From: Arabidopsis thaliana
Lineage: Eukaryota > Streptophyta > Magnoliopsida > Brassicales > Brassicaceae
Length of the DNA stretch: 64,000 nt
Reading direction: 5' to 3'
Assembly: GCF_000001735.4 (NCBI RefSeq)
Contig: NC_003076.8
Span: 19,905,835 to 19,969,834, forward strand
Below are positions 1 to 11,691 of the stretch, one piece after another (within the stretch, counting starts at the first letter, position 1; each line of letters opens with the position of its first letter). The translations under genes were made by a program, and so were the position numbers. The notes under the pieces are model-generated. The model saw only the letters and a program-made list of their open reading frames with translations, had not been told where the DNA came from and searched no databases.

Positions 1-91
1 AGAAGAAGAAAGTGGCGATAATCGTCCTAAAAAGATGGCTAGGAAGAGTTGGGTTGTGGAAGATTCTGATGAAGATTCTGAAACATTTTAG
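1..91 (+). CDS. C-terminal end of a protein, truncated by window edge (probably the FANCI-like gene At5g49110)
   Basis: An open frame runs from the window edge (frame starting at base 2) to a TAG at 89-91. The 29 visible residues are strongly charged: an acidic/Ser stretch, a basic patch (KKMARKSW) and an acidic tail ending DSDEDSETF. Such tails are common at the end of nuclear proteins. The sequence alone does not identify the family. The suggestion of a Fanconi anaemia group I homologue rests only on remembered gene order next to the FLZ and MATE genes. The following ~200 bases are probably its 3' UTR. Confidence 0.6.
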   Translation, partial: EEESGDNRPKKMARKSWVVEDSDEDSETF

Positions 92-2965
92 GTTCCCTGT
101 TTGTAAATAAAACTAGCAAGCTCAGAGAAGGAACACATAAAGATTATATACTTATAGCTCTTAGGTTTTTCCTTAAAGAGCAAGTCTTCATGGCAGGTCA
201 TCTCTACAAAGTTTGTATTAGGGTTTCTATTGCTGCAAGCTTATGTGAGTCAAATGTTGATAATAGTCCTAAACCAGTTTGATTATATAATTTATATAAT
301 CTCACCATACTTGGAGATCTTTAATAGTGTTTTGTGGAATATACACTTAGATAAGTACATTTTTCCGGAGTCAAAATCCAAAAACATTTTCTCATAAATC
401 AAGTAAAGGACATTGACCTATTTTTTAATCTTTTTTTACGTAAACGACATTTTGATTATTTACCATTTGACTTTTAAATTAGTAAGTGTTTTACGTGTGA
501 TTTAAAACACGTTATTCATAATTGTACGCTATTGCTATTTTGCCCAGAAGACATTAGTTTACCATGTCAAGTTATCTTATAGAATCACAGAATTTTTAAA
601 AAGGCATAAGAATCTTTTCGCCAACCTACGCAAAAATCCCGTTTTCCTTCCCATCATTTTATCATTTTGCCATCAAAATTATTTACTTAATTTAACTATG
701 ACCCAAATTAAATGTAACTATCTTCATAATTCATAATAACAAATTGTTTTTGTTGCTGTTGTAGACTCTATGCTACATCCACTAACCTTTTGAGTAATTT
801 AGTGTTGTGACTTGTGCCTCTGAAAAAATTGTGGATTATGCATTAAAATGATGGTTTATAAGGGAACATGTGGTCTGACCTTCATTATTAACTAATGTAT
901 CACAAGCCTTATCCAGAAGTTTTTAGTTATTAAAAGCATAGTTGGGATTAACTAACCCTACTAACTAAGGCAACTAGGTTTTAAAATGGTTATCAAATTC
1001 ACAAATTCCTAAGCTAAAACAATTTTTTTAATAATATAATTAAATTACATGTCTGACGTATCTATGAGTTCATCAGCTTTTTTACAGGCTGTATAATTTT
1101 TATTAGTCAGGCATGCAATAACTAAGAGCCATTGTTAATGAATGAGCAGGTGTTTATGTGAAGAAGGCATTAATTTAAAGAGAGCATTGATTTGTTCAAC
1201 TAAAAACCAGCTTCTCTAATCTTTTGCATTAAATTAAGGAATTGATCACAAAGTATTAAACCCCACCAATATAACAATAAACACACTTTTGAAAGTGAGA
1301 AAGAGACATATAGGTAAGGGACCTCAGTGTCTTTTACAGTCGAATCCTATGAATGTGGAGCACTAATTTCATGGGACACATATTATTACATAAAGACAAA
1401 GTAAAATGCCAAAATATATAAATTTACCCCACATTATTCCAAAACCTAAGAAAACTAGAATCTTGTGAGTCTAGAGACTTGACCAATTGATAATACTCTT
1501 TACGTTGCCATCGTGCTGGTCAACACTAAATATTGATTTTTAAAAAATCTAAAAAAATTATTGATTTTGACCTAAACTTTCCGATTGTACATGACTATAT
1601 CGAATCTCAACCACCTGTATGATCTCTTGCTTCTTCTTATTTATCTTTTCATGATATTTTCATTAGGAATTCGGATAAAAAAGAATTGCAGAAGCGGATC
1701 GTTGCATTAAGATGAAAATTAACTTCAAACTTTTTTTTAATTGCAATGTGAAACTCACATTAATCAAGTTTTTGCATTGCATACGATTTTTTGCTTTGTT
1801 TTGACCAATAGAGAAACCAATATAGTAAACCCATTTGTTATATACTGTAAACCACTAATCCACTATAGTAAAGCCATTTAATTTAATCCACAAATGTCGT
1901 CTTTAAAACGATTTGTTATATACAGTATCCTTTTAATTTCAAGTTGAACATTTTGGAACATTCCAGTGATCGTTGATATGATCCTTTCCATTTTATACAA
2001 CTAGATCAATACGTATAAACTTCCGGTGATTGTCATTTAGAAACGTACTTTCTGACACAAAGAACCATACATTTTTTCATCATTATGGAAAAAAAAACAT
2101 ATAAGATATTTTTTGTTAACTGAGCAGAGCATGTTAATGACATGTTTGTGTAGTACTGTATTATTTTGGACACTATACGAGATAATGCTTTTCCTTTATG
2201 AATAAAACAAAGTAAGCGATTTGAAAAAAAGGTTTCTATAGTCTATTTCTGCTTGTCATATGAATATATAACGCATAACTTCGATTCACAATCAACCTAT
2301 AAAAGAAAAAGTATGTAAGTTGGTAAATGTTTTATCCTTTAAAGAACGAGTAATACAGAACATGTTCATAATTAAATTCCAAAAAAATAAAATTCTTATA
2401 CGTCTACATGTGAAATAAATATTACACAAACTTATGTCGGTTAAAGCTTAAAGATTCGCCCACACATTGAAGCTAAATTCGCATGAAACCAAGAGAATAT
2501 CTTTATTTATACTATATAATAAAAAAATATGTAGTATTTATTACGTATCCCTTTTGTTTGTCGGTTTGTGGATTAGATCAACATAGTCTATCACTAATCA
2601 CTTATATAATATCACAAATTCCCTTTTGTTTATCATCTTCTAACAATTTCTAATCTTTTAAATATAAAGTTGCATGGTTGCGAGATTTTAATACTAATTG
2701 TATAAACGAACTAAATAAACTCTAATCTCTAAGTTAGTTCCATCAAAGCTAACTTAATTGTCAAAAAGGTCTCAATCAGATTAAAAAACACTAAATGAAA
2801 TTAAATATTTTACTAGGGGCTCCCATAGATATGCAAAAAGAAAGCTCTGAAATACCCAAAACACCCTTTCGGCTTTACACGTTATTAAACAAAACGACAA
2901 AAATTAGCCAAAGGGTAACAAAGTCAACAAAACATAAGTTTTCAGTTTTTGCGATTCTCTCTGCT
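92..2965. other. Intergenic, AT-rich, no gene seen
   Basis: About 2.9 kb of AT-rich sequence between the end of the first gene and the 3' end of the FLZ gene, which is read toward it on the minus strand. I see no long open frame with coding character, no tRNA-like fold and no clear repeat. The first part is probably the 3' UTR of the upstream gene and the last ~100 bases that of the FLZ gene. Confidence 0.5.
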
Positions 2966-3418
2966 TCAGTAAGCGAAACCGCCTGCTTGGTTTCTCGGAT
3001 CTCGACGGTAACGCGACGGCGCAGTCGCCGGAGAATCAAATTTCTTCTTCTTAACATCCATTAAAGAACAATACTCTCTTCTCAAGCTTTCTTCTTCGTC
3101 CATAATCATCTGCTTCGATCTACACTCCACGCTACAAAACGCTCTATCACCTCTAAAACAAAAATATCAAAGATCTCAGGAAACAAACAAAAGAATATAT
3201 ATGGATTTAGCCATTTATAGATGATGACTTACTTATACATGTAGATATCTTTCGCTGGAAGAAGTTTTCGTCTACAGAGAAAACAATGTTCGAGAAATCC
3301 AGAATCTTGATAACAACGACGGAGATTAGTCGTGTCCGTCGTCACGGCGGTGGTGACAATAATGTTGGCTTTGTTGACGACTTTAGGACTAATTAAGACA
3401 CCTTCACTAAGAGGGTTT

Positions 3419-3465
<47 letters not shown>

Positions 3466-3498
3466 AGTCATCTCCAAAACAATACTTAGTCCCACCAT
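2966..3498 (-). CDS. FLZ (DUF581) zinc-finger protein, 150 aa, two exons
   Basis: Minus-strand gene of two exons, 3498-3233 and 3152-2966. They join in phase across a GTAAGT donor and a TTTTAG acceptor and give 150 aa. The FLZ domain spans the junction: FLEHCFLCRRKL and DIYMYK in exon 1, then GDRAFCSVECR in exon 2, which is the C-x2-C...C-x3-C zinc-binding pattern of this plant family. FLZ proteins are known as small adaptors that bind SnRK1 kinase subunits. Oddities are a run of 15 Asn near the N-terminus (encoded by an AAC repeat) and a basic tail (DVKKKKF). The ATG at 3498 is the first in frame. Family assignment is firm; which FLZ number it has is not claimed. Confidence 0.9.
3420..3466. 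repeat. (GTT/AAC)n trinucleotide repeat encoding poly-Asn
   Basis: About 15 perfect GTT units on the plus strand lie inside exon 1 of the FLZ gene and are read on the minus strand as AAC (Asn). The perfect repeat is likely to vary in length between accessions. Confidence 0.95.
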
Positions 3499-4629
3499 TT
3501 TTTTTGTTCTCTCCTATCTCATTTCTTTCAGGTGTTAATAGCGAAAAGAAGGAAGAAGAAGTTTTATTTTTTTTGGATTCGCCGAGAAAAGAGTTATAGA
3601 GGATAGGTGGGACCTACAAGTGTACTATGCGAGGACGATTGATTTTGATTTCTTTTGCTCGATATACGCCACGTGTGTCCTTCTCTTCATTACTTGTGTA
3701 ATCTTTTTTACCCATTTTTTTGGGATAAATGTTTACAATATTATCAAATTTTACTTTTGTCGTTTTCTTTTGTTTTTCTTATTTACTACTACTACTATAG
3801 GAGAGTTTGTTTTGAGACGTGTCATCTTTAAATTTCAGTCCTTATTTCATGTTTTTCTAGTCTAAGTTGTATCATTTCTAACTCTATTTCGTAATGCTAA
3901 GATTAGTAGCTTTCTTAGAAGATATTTTTAAATTATTCAACTCTTTTGGATCTATTAACGTGGAATTGCGTGATTGATGATGTTAATACGATGATAAATC
4001 AGCTGGTTGGGAAAAAATACATAATCTTTTTAATTTCCATTGAATAAGATGAAAATGAATTGATAAAGCTGAACTCGTGTATGATCTCGCAAATATTCAA
4101 ACTCAACCATTGGTCAAATTTGTCTACAACTGAGGTTGGATTGCGGTAATTGAGTTTAAATTTTATCATTTTAAATATTTAAATTGAATTTAGCATGCAT
4201 ACACGATTACTATTTTTCATTTTATCCTACTATCTGAAATGTGGAATAGAGAGTATCTTCAGGGTTTAGATGAATAGTTATTGTAATGTCTTTGGCTGTT
4301 CTGGATAAGGGGTCAGTTTTTTCATTTATGGTGTGACAATGAGTGGTTGCTCGACTCTGGTTATTGCTAGGTTCGCAGGTTTTTATTATCTTATGAGGTT
4401 AGTCTATAGATCTCTTACCTTTCTTGATTTTTCGAGCATGGTGTTATACTGAGTTTGGATATTTTACTCCTCATATCTTTGTATATCATATCTGATCAAG
4501 ATCTTGATCTTATAGTATGGTTTCTATCTAGGCGTGAATTGTCAGTTTGTCTATGATATATATCATCGTATTCGAAAAAGTGTGAGGTGATTACAAATTA
4601 GGTAATTCATAAATTATTATGATAAATTA
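3499..4629. other. Intergenic, upstream of FLZ gene, no gene seen
   Basis: Promoter side of the minus-strand FLZ gene followed by unannotated AT-rich sequence. The short open frames here have no coding character and match no family I recognise. Confidence 0.45.
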
Positions 4630-5783
4630 TTCAGCCTTAGCCCTATTTGTTTCTCCATCCAAATGGATCATCTGGATGAAAATGAAAAATAATGTTTGTT
4701 TTTCACAAATTAACAGATCATTTGGATGAATCATTTGGATGTTTCATCTGAATGACTTTGTAAATTTAGGCTAATTTGTGAAACTCATTTGGATGGATTT
4801 GGTAGAACCATTAGGATGAAGATGATTTAGTCCAAAAAACAAATGACAAATATATCCTCTTTTAATAATGTTAATTTTCAATAGTTTTTTTTTTTTTTTA
4901 ATTACATATTATACTAAAAAACTCTAAAAATTGTGAAATCACTAACTATTATTTTACGTCAAAATTATAAATTCGTTTTTCCCGCCAAAATCGCAAAATC
5001 ATATTTTCCTCCAAAGTCGCAAAATCATATTTTCTCGCCAAAACCGCAAAATCATATTTTCCTGTCAAAACGTTAAAATCATATTTTCCCACAAAACCGC
5101 AAAATCATATTTTTCCGCTAAAACCGTAAAATCATATTTTCCCGTCAAAATCACAAAATCGTATTTTTCCGCCAAAACCGTACAATCGTATTTTCCCGTC
5201 AAAACCGTAAAATCATATTTTCCCACCAAAACCGTAAAATCGTATTTTCCCGCCAAAACCGTAAAATCGTATTTTTCCGCCAAAACCGTAAAATTGTATT
5301 TTCCCGCCAAAACCGTAAAATTGTATTTTCCCGTCAAAACCACAAAATCATGTTTTCCCGCCAAAACGTTAAAATCATATTTTCCTGTCAAAACCGTATT
5401 ATCATATTTTCCCGCCAAAACCGTAAAATCATATTTTCCCGCCAAAACCACAAAATCATATTTTTCGCCAAAACCGTAAAATCATATTTTTTCCGTCAAA
5501 ACCGTAAAATCATTTCTTCATTAAAATTATATTTGGTAATGATGTTAAGTATTTGTCATTTGTTAAAATTATAACATGGGTATTTTAGTTATTTTTATTA
5601 GAATGAGAATGTAAATGAATTACAAAATGATCAAGCAAAAAAATATTCATTTAAATGCATCATTTAGATAAAATACTAAATAATCAAACAACCATCATTC
5701 AAATGCATCATCCAAATGAATCATGTAAATGGATCATTTGGATGTAAATGCCAAATGATCAAACAAACAGGCCTAAGACTGAA
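4630..5783. mobile_element. Inverted-repeat-bounded non-autonomous element (MITE/foldback-like)
   Basis: The left edge (TTCAGCCTTAGCCCTATTTG) and the reverse complement of the right edge (TTCAGTCTTAGGCCTGTTTG) are near-identical. Both are followed by further subterminal copies of the word CATTTGGATG and its complement. The element is about 1.15 kb, has no coding capacity, and its core is a 27-bp minisatellite. Terminal GGCCTGTTTGTTT-type ends are typical of plant DNA-transposon derivatives (hAT or PIF/Harbinger groups). I could not find a clean target-site duplication, so the exact ends and superfamily stay open. Confidence 0.6.
4956..5515. repeat. 27-bp minisatellite, about 20 copies
   Basis: Tandem array of a roughly 27-bp unit, consensus near AAAATCATATTTTCCCGCC followed by AAAACCGT, with single-base variants and occasional one-base length changes. 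The period is a multiple of three, so stop-free frames appear on both strands; these are artefacts of the repeat and not a protein. The array fills the core of the inverted-repeat element. Confidence 0.92.
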
Positions 5784-7679
5784 GCCGAGATACTAAGCCG
5801 TGGTATCATGACTCATGAGATGTCGAAGTCGTTCACCAATAGATGAAATGCGGAATCGATGATTAGAGTTTTCACAACACATGAGATGTCGAAGACAAAA
5901 GGAAGGTGGGTCGGGTATCTTTTTTGGCCCATATTGTTAAAAAGTAAAAACTACAAACACTATTTTTTTATATTTTTTTTTTGTCAAACAAGCTACAATG
6001 CAAGCACATGATTTTGTCAAGTTTGCTTTACTTCATCACTAGATTTTCTTATTATGCAGTTTCATCTATATAATAAGCTAACACTTTCTGCTATAAAACA
6101 ATCTGAAATTGGCAAATAAAATTTGAAAACATTTGTGAACAGTTACATCATATATTGACATTATTTATCTCTATGTTGGTGTTGGGCTTCGTCCATATTA
6201 GATGCATAAGTCAGAAAGCCATTAACACAAGAATCACGAGTTTGGCCCAATGATTGGAAGCTTTACTTTCGGCTCAAGAAACATTAGTTCAAGTCCAAGG
6301 TGCTGCCAAAAAAAAGACATTAGTTCAAGATAAAGGAAAGGTTAAAGGATATTTTTATTTTGTTTAGTTTCTAACCATTGTTTCCGTCTACATTTCTAAT
6401 TTTAGTTAATGTCCGTTAACAACTTAACATACGAATGTTCTCTTTCAAATAATGATGTCCTCTCATATCATATATCTTTAGGAAGATGTGGTTTTTTTTT
6501 GTTTGTTTTAGATACAAGCAATGGTTGATTAATTATGAAAGCATCGCTCTTATTGTTGATGATTAGACTACTAAGCATCATGAGTTCATGACTCTAAACA
6601 ATCAGTCAATCACACATAAACATAATTAAAATTTCACGTGGACATTCTTGCAAACATGATTATATTAAATCTACTCTTTTAATCGGAATGTGAATATTAA
6701 TGTGCAAAGATATTAATTTGTAAGTTTTTATCCTCTTTAGAATTAATAGTTTAAATAAAAAATATTTGGCTTGACAAATATCGTGATTGTTACAATTTGG
6801 CATATCCAAAGAAATCCGACAGTGTTTATCTATATCAGAAATAAGAAAACATAACTTATTGGGATGTATCTATATATACATTTTTGCAACCATTTTAACA
6901 AATAAATCGTGGATTTGGACTTATTTACAACTCAATGCCATTAGCATTAAATCTTTCTCCAAAATAATTAATTTTACTTTAAATTGTTAATCACATTATC
7001 AATCAAATTTAATCCAAACAAACTTCAAATCAATCTCTTAAAATTAGCATAAACATATTTGTTAACAATATTTTAAAACAAATTTTTTTGTTAAAACAAA
7101 TATTATTCTTACTAAACGTTTTTTGTTTAAATAAATAAATCATGTATTTGAACTTATTTACAATGTAATGACACTGACATTAATTATTTAGGAATGAAAA
7201 TATTAAATCTTCTAAATCCTTGCTTTTAGAATTATTATGTCATTACTTAAAAGGCTCAAAATATAAAAAAATTAAATATTATTATTTATATATCTAGACT
7301 TTATAAAACATTATTAATATTTAAACTTATAAAAAGTTTAATATATCATAATTTTTTAATATTATTATATAATATATAGAGTTTTAAAAAATCTTAATTC
7401 TTTCCGTCATATTTTGTGACTCGAAATTTTAAAAATAAACATATATTAATCAATTGGCAAAAAATGTGTGAGTTATACGTCCCACATGAACTAAAATATT
7501 TAGACAATGATTCATAAATATATCATAAATAAGATTAACATTAATAAAATAATGATTTTTTTACAGGATGGGTTTGGCGGGACGCGATTTAGCAGGACGT
7601 TACTTAATAACAAATATAAAGTATAAAATAAAAATATTTTATAGCAAAATTTTATATATACTAATTTTAAAATATAAAT
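5784..7679. other. Repeat-derived AT-rich intergenic DNA
   Basis: No gene seen. It includes two diverged direct copies of a ~55-bp sequence (about 6899-6955 and 7130-7190, both containing TTTGNACTTATTTACAA) and very AT-rich DNA leading into the Helitron-like end. Probably old transposon remains. Confidence 0.5.
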
Positions 7680-7712
7680 TGTCTCCACGGTGTACCACGG
7701 GTTAAAATCTAG
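7560..7712 (+). mobile_element. Helitron-like 3' terminus
   Basis: The stretch ends with a GC-rich short palindrome (around GGTGTACC, 7689-7696), then GGGTTAAAATCTAG, followed by T. A small hairpin about 10 bases before a terminal CTAG with insertion next to a T is the signature of Helitron 3' ends, and the upstream GGCGGGACGCG words resemble Arabidopsis ATREP elements. The 5' TC end could not be placed, so only the terminal part is marked. Confidence 0.5.
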
Positions 7713-10069
7713 TTATTTAGTAATTATGCATCTCGTATAAACCAGCTACAAAAATATCAGTGGAAGGATCTTTATCAGCAAGCATATTAGAAAACATTAA
7801 AAAATGAATAGTAAACTATGAGTGGGGAAGCAAAAGAAGAGCGACGGCTTGCTATTGGAGACAAAGTTCATACCACACGAACTAGACGATGCATAGTATA
7901 GATATAGGTTAGGCATATGTCCATGCATATGTTACGTGTAGATTGAAAGGGCATCGAGATCAACGGTGGAGATGGAAGCAAGTAAAAATAGCCACGTGTG
8001 GAAAAAGCAAAAGAAGAGAAGAAGAAGATATAAGCGACGAAAGGAGAGAGGATATGTTTCCTTTGTGATGGGAACATCACAACTCTGTCTCTATTGGTAC
8101 TTCTAGTTCACTACTTGTCTATGTTTTTTCTTTCAGTACTTAGTTTCCCCCACGATTTACACAACTTTCTTCTGCTCGTATTTACAGATTTTGAAGATTA
8201 TTTATACATCTTTATATAGAACTACACATGAAATCGTATGAAAGCATGCATGAATCATGATTCATGTGTGTGAAAATTGACGGTATGAAGATGTGTATAA
8301 ATTTTATACATCTGCGAAAATCATATCTTGTGGCCAAATATCGACCAATTGGAACGGCTTGCAAATTCTATGAAAACGATCGATATGAAAATCTGATTTA
8401 CATATATAATAGTATTTTCAATTAAAAATCATTTTCCTCAATTTCTATATATGTGTATTTAGCATATATATATATATATATATATCAAATAAACCAAATA
8501 ACTTCAATAATAATTTAAATATATGAAAATTAAAAAAATTCACTACTCATATGATATAATTCATCACTATAGAACTTATAAAATAAGATCCTGGTAAAAA
8601 AAGCATCAATCTTGTATTTCAGTAGTTTATAATGTTAAAATATATGTAATCAAACTTCTCATATTTTTATTAAAACCACACATGGGCTATCTAGCTAATT
8701 CACACACACATATATATATATATTGTTTTCGATTGTCATGATGATCATTTATCCACGTAAGCAGAGACAAGATGTAAAATGTCACTAGTTTATAGGGAGT
8801 GGAGTGGGAATAAGTAGGAAAAGGGAAAAAATTAAAGGAAAGGTATACATAATTTTCAAGTCGATTTTGGGTTGATAATTACAGTGAGAGGGAGACAACA
8901 CATTGCGCTATACCTAATTCTAACTAGTTTCATTTCTAGACTGATGGACCAATCATATCACTTTCTACTAATATCGTTAGTTTGAGCTTCATAAATATCT
9001 TTTATCACATTTTATTTTAGAAAGGTTGTTGTTAGTTCTATGCATCTTTTTAAACCACACGAAGTTTCAAAAATATTCATAATAATATTTACGCCTTTAT
9101 AACTAACATATTCAATTTCTTACATTTTATCATGGACAAAAAAAGAGAGTAGTTCCTCAGGAGAAATACAAATTCGATATCTAAAATCAAGTGTTAGTAA
9201 TCTATTGGTTAATATTTTTTCAACACAAAGATTATTTCATGGTAAATGCATTTTTTAAGATAACAATTGTATGTTCGAACACTAGTTTAGATTCTCTATA
9301 TGATTTTCCGATACTCAAAGAAACTATACACTCACTTTCTTAACAAATTTATTAGGCCAAATATATACTGTTTCACCGGAGATGCATTCATATTTACTAT
9401 GGATTAGATAACAATTGTATGTTCCGAACACTATTTTAGTTTAATTTAGATTGCCTATATGCATGATTTTTTTATAACCAAAGAAAATATACACTCACTT
9501 TCTTAACAAAGATTAAATAAAGAGATAATCATAAATGGAACTTTGTACTAACAGAATCTTGAGAAGAAATTTGATTTGAGTTTTGTTCTTTTTTTTTTGT
9601 TGTTTTAAATTTCCACATGCCTATACTTTCGTTTGTTTATGTGACGCTTTTGTACGACAAAATCAGGTTTGGATTCGTACTTCTTTTAGGTCAATACATT
9701 CTTTTGTTTAATTCTGACCAAAAATAAAGAAATATGTTGTTTAATAAAAATGTAGGATATTGAGAGTCGTACTATAATAAAAAAATAAAAAAATCTCGAA
9801 CTTTGATAGTATAAGAGATATACGATTAAATCTTGAACTTAATATCCTATATTTTTCTCAAACTATACTTAGTTTGTATTTATACTTGTATATATTAGAG
9901 TCCACACAAAGAAAAATGGATAACAAATAATGACATCAATATTTTGGGAACCCCCACCATGCCAAACCCAACTCCATGTTACAAAACAAAACAAATAAAA
10001 TTTCTTTATAAAATGGCATCTTCTCTTCATATTTTTTAAATCTCTCATCTCAATAAACAAACACTAACA
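7713..10069. other. Intergenic, upstream of the MATE gene
   Basis: AT-rich with short AT microsatellites (about 8465-8485 and 8703-8725). A G-box core (CACGTG) occurs near 7993 within a locally GC-richer stretch, but there is no supportable gene. The last few hundred bases are the presumptive promoter and 5' UTR of the MATE gene. Confidence 0.45.
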
Positions 10070-11691
10070 ATGGTGGTCGAAGAAGATTCACGTCTCATAA
10101 ATCTCCAACACAAGTACAACCCGACAATGCCCGAGGTACTAAATTAAATCTAAAACTTCTATTCTTAGTAAACTTCTTCCTCAGATAGAGTCTTTCAAAT
10201 ATCTCCTCTCTTATAATTATTATTTTTTTATTTAAAATATTTAAAAAGGTGGTGGAGGAGCTGAAGAGAATTTGGGACATAAGTTTTCCGGTGGCCGCCA
10301 TGAGCATATTAAACTACCTAAAGAACATGACATCCGTCGTGTGTATGGGACGACTCGGTAGCCTTGAGCTCGCAGGAGGAGCCTTAGCCATCGGTTTCAC
10401 CAACATCACCGGTTACTCCGTCCTCTCTGGTTTAGCCACCGGTATGGAACCATTATGTGGTCAAGCCATCGGTTCTAAAAACCCTTCACTCGCTTCCTTA
10501 ACCCTCAAGCGAACCATCTTCCTCCTTCTCTTAGCTTCTCTTCCCATATCACTCCTTTGGCTAAACCTCGCGCCTCTAATGCTGATGCTCCGCCAACAAC
10601 ATGATATCACTCGTGTCGCATCTCTCTATTGTTCCTTCTCTTTGCCTGATCTTCTCGCTAATAGTTTCCTTCATCCTTTACGTATTTACTTACGTTGTAA
10701 AGGCACCACTTGGCCTTTGATGTGGTGCACGTTAGTCTCCGTCCTTCTTCATCTTCCCATTACTGCTTTCTTCACGTTTTACATCTCTCTCGGAGTTCCC
10801 GGAGTCGCCGTCTCTTCTTTTCTTACCAACTTCATCTCTTTGTCGCTTCTCCTTTGCTACATCTACTTGGAAAACAACAACAACGACAAAACCACTTCCA
10901 AGTCTCTTTGTCTTGATACGCCGTTGATGCTGTATGGTTCGAGAGACTCCGGTGAAAATGATGTGTGGTCAACGCTGGTTAAATTCGCTGTTCCGAGCTG
11001 TATAGCGGTTTGCTTGGAGTGGTGGTGGTACGAGTTCATGACGGTCCTCGCTGGATATCTCCCCGAGCCGAAGGTGGCGCTAGCAGCAGCCGCCATCGTG
11101 ATACAAACAACCTCATTGATGTATACAATCCCAACGGCCCTCTCGGCCGCGGTATCCACGAGGGTAAGCAACGAGTTAGGAGCAGGACGGCCAGAGAAAG
11201 CAAAAACAGCGGCGACTGTGGCTGTCGGAGCCGCCGTGGCAGTGTCAGTGTTTGGACTTGTGGGGACCACCGTGGGGAGAGAAGCTTGGGGAAAAGTTTT
11301 CACCGCCGACAAAGTTGTCCTCGAGCTGACGGCGGCGGTTATTCCGGTGATTGGAGCTTGTGAGCTTGCCAACTGTCCTCAGACCATTAGCTGTGGAATC
11401 TTACGTGGCAGTGCGAGGCCAGGTATAGGGGCCAAGATTAATTTCTACGCCTTCTATGTAGTTGGAGCACCAGTGGCGGTTGTTTTAGCGTTTGTGTGGG
11501 GTTTAGGCTTCATGGGCCTATGCTATGGCTTGCTTGGGGCACAGCTAGCTTGTGCAATCTCCATTTTGACCGTTGTTTATAACACAGATTGGAACAAAGA
11601 GTCCTTGAAGGCTCATGACTTGGTGGGCAAGAACGTCATTTCACCTAATGTCGATCAAATTATTGTCAAATGCGAAGAAGGCCTACACTAA
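10070..11691 (+). CDS. DTX55: MATE/DETOXIFICATION-family efflux transporter, 502 aa
   Basis: Two exons, 10070-10135 and 10249-11691, joined by a GAG|GTACTA donor and an AAAAAG acceptor, give 502 aa, a normal plant MATE length. The start is the ATG after ...CTAACA, giving MVVEEDSRLINLQ. The body shows the MATE pattern of 12 hydrophobic segments in two halves, with family words such as GMEPLCGQAIGS near the second helix, KFAVPSC and YEFM at the start of the second half, and SAAVSTRVSNELGAG and CPQTISCGILRG in it. MATE proteins are cation-coupled antiporters exporting organic compounds across plasma membrane or vacuolar membrane; the substrate here is unknown. The symbol DTX55 is from memory of the family numbering. 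Confidence 0.93.

Noticed and set aside
2795..3064. 89-aa plus-strand open frame
   Set aside because: It is antisense to the second exon of the FLZ gene and has no family resemblance.
5065..5451. 128-aa open frame with 9-residue repeats (VLAGKYDFT-type)
   Set aside because: It is produced by the 27-bp minisatellite, whose period is divisible by three. The opposite strand is open too, and there is no gene context.
4956..5515. CRISPR-like array
   Set aside because: The units are directly contiguous with no unique spacers, and the genome is a plant nuclear genome.
7868..8080. 70-aa minus-strand open frame near a G-box
   Set aside because: Low-complexity, no recognisable domain, no splice-supported extension.
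10863..11372. 169-aa minus-strand and 117-aa plus-strand frames in the MATE gene
   Set aside because: Shadow frames of the GC-richer MATE exon; the MATE frame explains the sequence.
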